From: an uncultured Synechococcaceae cyanobacterium
GTDB lineage: Bacteria > Cyanobacteriota > Cyanobacteriia > PCC-6307 > Cyanobiaceae
Direction: 5' to 3'
DNA: 53,708 nt
NCBI GenBank assembly: GCA_902537395.1
Contig: CACBBE010000004.1
Location: forward strand, 1-53,708
Positions within the stretch are counted from its first letter, which is position 1. Every line of letters begins with the position of its first letter. The translations under genes were made by a program, and so were the position numbers. Positions 51,271 to 53,708 of this stretch are shown here, in pieces. The notes under the pieces were generated by a model, which was not told the DNA's origin, did not search any database, and was given only the letters and a program-made list of their open reading frames with translations.

Positions 51271-51369
51271 TTATTTTATAAATTGAGTAAATGCTAAAAA
51301 GAATACATAAATAAGAATCAAAATCCCCGGTAAGTACTGAATTAGTGATTTGAAATTATTTTTTTTCAT
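51271..51369 (-). CDS. Small membrane peptide, 32 aa
   Basis: MKKNNFKSLIQYLPGILILI, YVFFLAFTQFIK. One helix with basic N-terminus. It sits between the 78-residue gene and the EamA gene on the same strand, 20 bp after the former, which supports co-transcription. Confidence 0.45.
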   Translation of the reverse strand: MKKNNFKSLIQYLPGILILIYVFFLAFTQFIK

Positions 51370-51389
51370 GTTTCTAAAATAGTTTTAAT

Positions 51390-51626
51390 TTAAACAGTTT
51401 TTTTATTAGTAGGGTACAAACTCTCTAACTTCTTTCTTCTTTGAACTTTCGCATTAATTCTTTCTTCTTTTTCTTTTTTCTTGATCTCATCATTTATCTT
51501 GTTTTGTCTATATCCAAACCAAAGTAGAACCCAAATAACAGAAGTTATTAAAAGAAGAGCAGTATATTGACCAGTCATAGGAAAACTGGCCTCAGAATAT
51601 TTAACGTATGAAAATAACGAATTCAT
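51390..51626 (-). CDS. Small membrane protein with basic helical tail, 78 aa
   Basis: MNSLFSYVKYSEASFPMTGQ, YTALLLITSVIWVLLWFGYR, then a charged helix QNKINDEIKKKEKEERINAK and a C-terminal VQRRKKLESLYPTNKKTV. One transmembrane segment and a positive cytoplasmic tail. Unknown family. Confidence 0.6.
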   Translation of the reverse strand: MNSLFSYVKYSEASFPMTGQYTALLLITSVIWVLLWFGYRQNKINDEIKKKEKEERINAKVQRRKKLESLYPTNKKTV

Positions 51627-51811
51627 TTAAATAACTTAAAGCATAAAAATAACGACTGTGTTGATTTTTCTAGAAATTTAAAAATTAGCGAATCGTAGCT
51701 ATTTATTATGTATTTTTAAAGTTTTATATTTATTTTTTTATGGTTTATGGATTAATTTTTCTTTATAACTAATTGCTATTATCAAATTGAAGCATATTAA
51801 ATAATAAGTTT

Positions 51812-53056
51812 TTGGAACCTTTTGATTTAGCAGTTGTTGGAGGCGGTGCAGCCGGTTTTATGACAGCAATAACTGCTGCTGAAAATGGAGCAAAAAGAAT
51901 AATAATTCTTGAAGGAACTTCAAAACTTATGGAGAAAGTAAGGATTAGTGGAGGGGGAAGATGTAACGTCACTAATGCAACATGGATACCGAATGAACTA
52001 ATTGAGAATTACCCCAGAGGTGGAATTCAGCTCTTGGAATCATTTAATCGTTTTGCTGCTGGAGATGTATACGATTGGTTTGAGAAAAAAGGTTTAAAAT
52101 TAAAAATTGAGGAAGATCTAAGAGTATTCCCAGTGTCTAATTCTTCTTCAGATGTTATTGATTGTTTGAGAAAAAGTGCTTTATCAAAAAACGTAGAGAT
52201 AATAACAAAATTTTTTGTAAAAGAAATTGCAAAAACTCCAGATAATATATTCAATATTTTTAGTCTTAAAAAAGCAAAGGTAACTGCAAAAAATATTATT
52301 CTTTCAACTGGAGGTAATCCAAGCGGATATAAAATAGCTCAAAATCTTGGACACACCATTGTTAAACCTGTACCATCGCTTTTTACTTTTTCCACAAAAG
52401 AACCAAATTTGGATGAATGTAGTGGGGTATCGATAAGGGGCATAGATATAGAGATTAATTTAAACAATAAGAATTTTCAAAACAGAGGCGATTTACTAAT
52501 AACGCATTGGGGGTTTAGTGGGCCAGCAGTATTAAAACTTTCATCAATTGCAGCAAGGGAACTTTATAACCAAAAATATAAATTTAATTTAATCATTAAA
52601 TGGTCTTCTTTAAGTTATGAAGAGTTAAAAGAAAAAATTAATTATTTAAGATTAAATAAAGGCAAGGTGAATCTTATTAATAGTAGACCTGTTCCACTAT
52701 TAACAAAAAGATTATGGATTTTTTTATTAAAGAAAATAGGTATTGATAAAGAGAAAAAGTGGGCTGATTTACTGGCGGATGAAAGAGAGAAAATGATAAA
52801 TACTCTAATGAGGGATAAATATATAATTTCGGGCAAAGGTCCATTTGGAGAGGAATTTGTTACTTCCGGAGGCGTAAAAATTAATGAGGTTAATTTTAAA
52901 AGTATGGAGAGCTTAATTTGTCCAGGGTTATTTTTTTCTGGAGAAGTTTTGGATGTTGATGGGATCACTGGTGGATTTAATTTTCAACATTGTTGGACAA
53001 GTGGATGGATCGCTGGGATGGCAGTCTCAAAGTTAAATCAATCAATAATAAATTAA
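51812..53056 (+). CDS. BaiN/HI0933-family flavoprotein
   Basis: A 414-residue FAD protein: FDLAVVGGGAAGFMTAITAA (dinucleotide-binding site), KVRISGGGRCNVTNATW, later GDLLITHWGFSGPAVLKLS and VLDVDGITGGFNFQHCWTSG at the C-terminus, all conserved in the HI0933/YhiN/BaiN family. The reaction in most members is unknown. The start is TTG; MEPFDLAVVGGG gives a normal N-terminus. Confidence 0.85.
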   Translation: MEPFDLAVVGGGAAGFMTAITAAENGAKRIIILEGTSKLMEKVRISGGGRCNVTNATWIPNELIENYPRGGIQLLESFNRFAAGDVYDWFEKKGLKLKIEEDLRVFPVSNSSSDVIDCLRKSALSKNVEIITKFFVKEIAKTPDNIFNIFSLKKAKVTAKNIILSTGGNPSGYKIAQNLGHTIVKPVPSLFTFSTKEPNLDECSGVSIRGIDIEINLNNKNFQNRGDLLITHWGFSGPAVLKLSSIAARELYNQKYKFNLIIKWSSLSYEELKEKINYLRLNKGKVNLINSRPVPLLTKRLWIFLLKKIGIDKEKKWADLLADEREKMINTLMRDKYIISGKGPFGEEFVTSGGVKINEVNFKSMESLICPGLFFSGEVLDVDGITGGFNFQHCWTSGWIAGMAVSKLNQSIIN

Positions 53057-53175
53057 TAAGTAATAAATCAGTAAGTAACAATTCAATAAGTTTATCTTTT
53101 TTTTATTAAGTATTAGACGGAAAAAGTTTTTTGGAGAAACTTTAATTTTAAAGTTTTAATTATTGGTGAAGATTA

Positions 53176-53708
53176 ATGCAGAATCTTGTATCAAAAAAAG
53201 AAGAAGAGGAAAGAAGATTAAAAGCTTTAGCAGAATATAGGATTTTGGGAACCAAGCCAGAATCATGCTATGACGATATTACAAAAATTGCTGCTACTAC
53301 CTGTAATGTGCCTATTTCTTTAATGACATTGGTAGACAAAGATAAACAATGGTTTAAATCCAAAATAGGACTTCAAATATCAGAAACTAGAAGGGATTGG
53401 TCTTTTTGTACCCATGCAATAAAAGAAAATAGTCCATTAATTATTAATGATGCTTTCCAAGATGAGAGGTTTATAAATAATCCATTGGTAACAGGAGACC
53501 CCAAGATTCGTTTTTATGCAGGTTTTCCCCTTAGAAATAGTGATGGTAATAAACTTGGAACTCTGTGCGTAATAGACAGAAAGCCAGGAAATCTAACTAC
53601 ACAACAATTTAATATTATGGAATTATTATCCAAGCAAATAGTTTCATTTTTAGAGCTTAGAAAAAAGTCATTAAATTTGCTAGATGCTTTATCTAATTTG
53701 CATAAACA
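53176..53708 (+). CDS. GAF-domain protein (3' end outside window)
   Basis: The first 177 residues: MQNLVSKKEEEERRLKALAE, YRILGTKPESCYDDITKIAA, then a GAF domain (VPISLMTLVDKDKQWFKSKI, SFCTHAIKENSPLIINDAFQ, FYAGFPLRNSDGNKLGTLCV). This arrangement often precedes a histidine-kinase or GGDEF module, but the remainder is cut off, so the output domain is unknown. Cyanobacterial GAF proteins of this class need not bind bilin; no obvious chromophore cysteine motif was identified. Confidence 0.8.
   Translation, partial: MQNLVSKKEEEERRLKALAEYRILGTKPESCYDDITKIAATTCNVPISLMTLVDKDKQWFKSKIGLQISETRRDWSFCTHAIKENSPLIINDAFQDERFINNPLVTGDPKIRFYAGFPLRNSDGNKLGTLCVIDRKPGNLTTQQFNIMELLSKQIVSFLELRKKSLNLLDALSNLHK

Overview
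The window is AT-rich and tightly packed. It reads as a high-light Prochlorococcus chromosome. Supporting signs are a marine-picocyanobacterial core (groESL next to the ATP synthase beta/epsilon pair, PSRP-3/Ycf65, DUF1818, DUF2811), three high-light-inducible (Hli) proteins, and dozens of tiny orphan genes. No rRNA, intact tRNA, CRISPR array or IS transposase was seen. All calls come from reading the sequence; no database search was run.

Layout. (1) 1-14.9 kb is conserved core: nadD / DUF697 GTPase / CNNM-CBS membrane protein (minus strand), pepP, PSRP-3, atpD-atpC, groS-groL, secG, gpmI, pyrR, an Hsp70-like protein, rpoZ-DUF1818, DUF2811 and an EVE-domain protein. (2) 14.8-34.6 kb is a genomic-island-like region, interrupted by a LOG-family gene and its overlapping partner at 27.07-28.45 kb. 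It holds small secreted, membrane and orphan proteins, an HNH nuclease operon, a truncated tyrosine recombinase beside a tRNA T-arm-like remnant, a frameshifted HesB/IscA-like pseudogene, and many dispersed repeats. (3) 35.4-38.9 kb is a cell-surface module: GT87-like and GT2+GtrA glycosyltransferases and an LptF/LptG-type permease. (4) 39.0-51.6 kb alternates recognisable genes (Hli proteins, a DUF938 methyltransferase, two fatty-acid desaturases, DUF805, a cupin, an EamA transporter) with about fifteen small orphan genes. (5) The window ends with a BaiN/HI0933-type flavoprotein and a truncated GAF-domain gene.

Most notable is the island architecture. A 1.58-kb block of three tightly coupled genes (15.0-16.25 kb) is bounded by a 26-bp direct repeat formed by the 5' end of the EVE gene, with an inner pair of 20-bp repeats. 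It looks like a small recombinase-less integrative cassette. A 1.18-kb non-coding tract (19.4-20.58 kb) holds several repeat families, two DnaA-box-like sites and a 12-bp inverted repeat just before an HNH operon, and resembles an element origin or control region. Two short leader/terminator-like DNA elements recur next to island genes. Unrelated secreted proteins share nearly the same signal peptide. A pseudoknot-capable leader precedes a 33-residue peptide. Together these suggest a remnant or non-autonomous mobile element (compare the tycheposons known from Prochlorococcus) that has been accumulating cargo.

Many small genes below 60 codons are reported. They rest on start/stop structure, overlaps, ribosome-binding sites or paralogy, and their confidence is graded accordingly.
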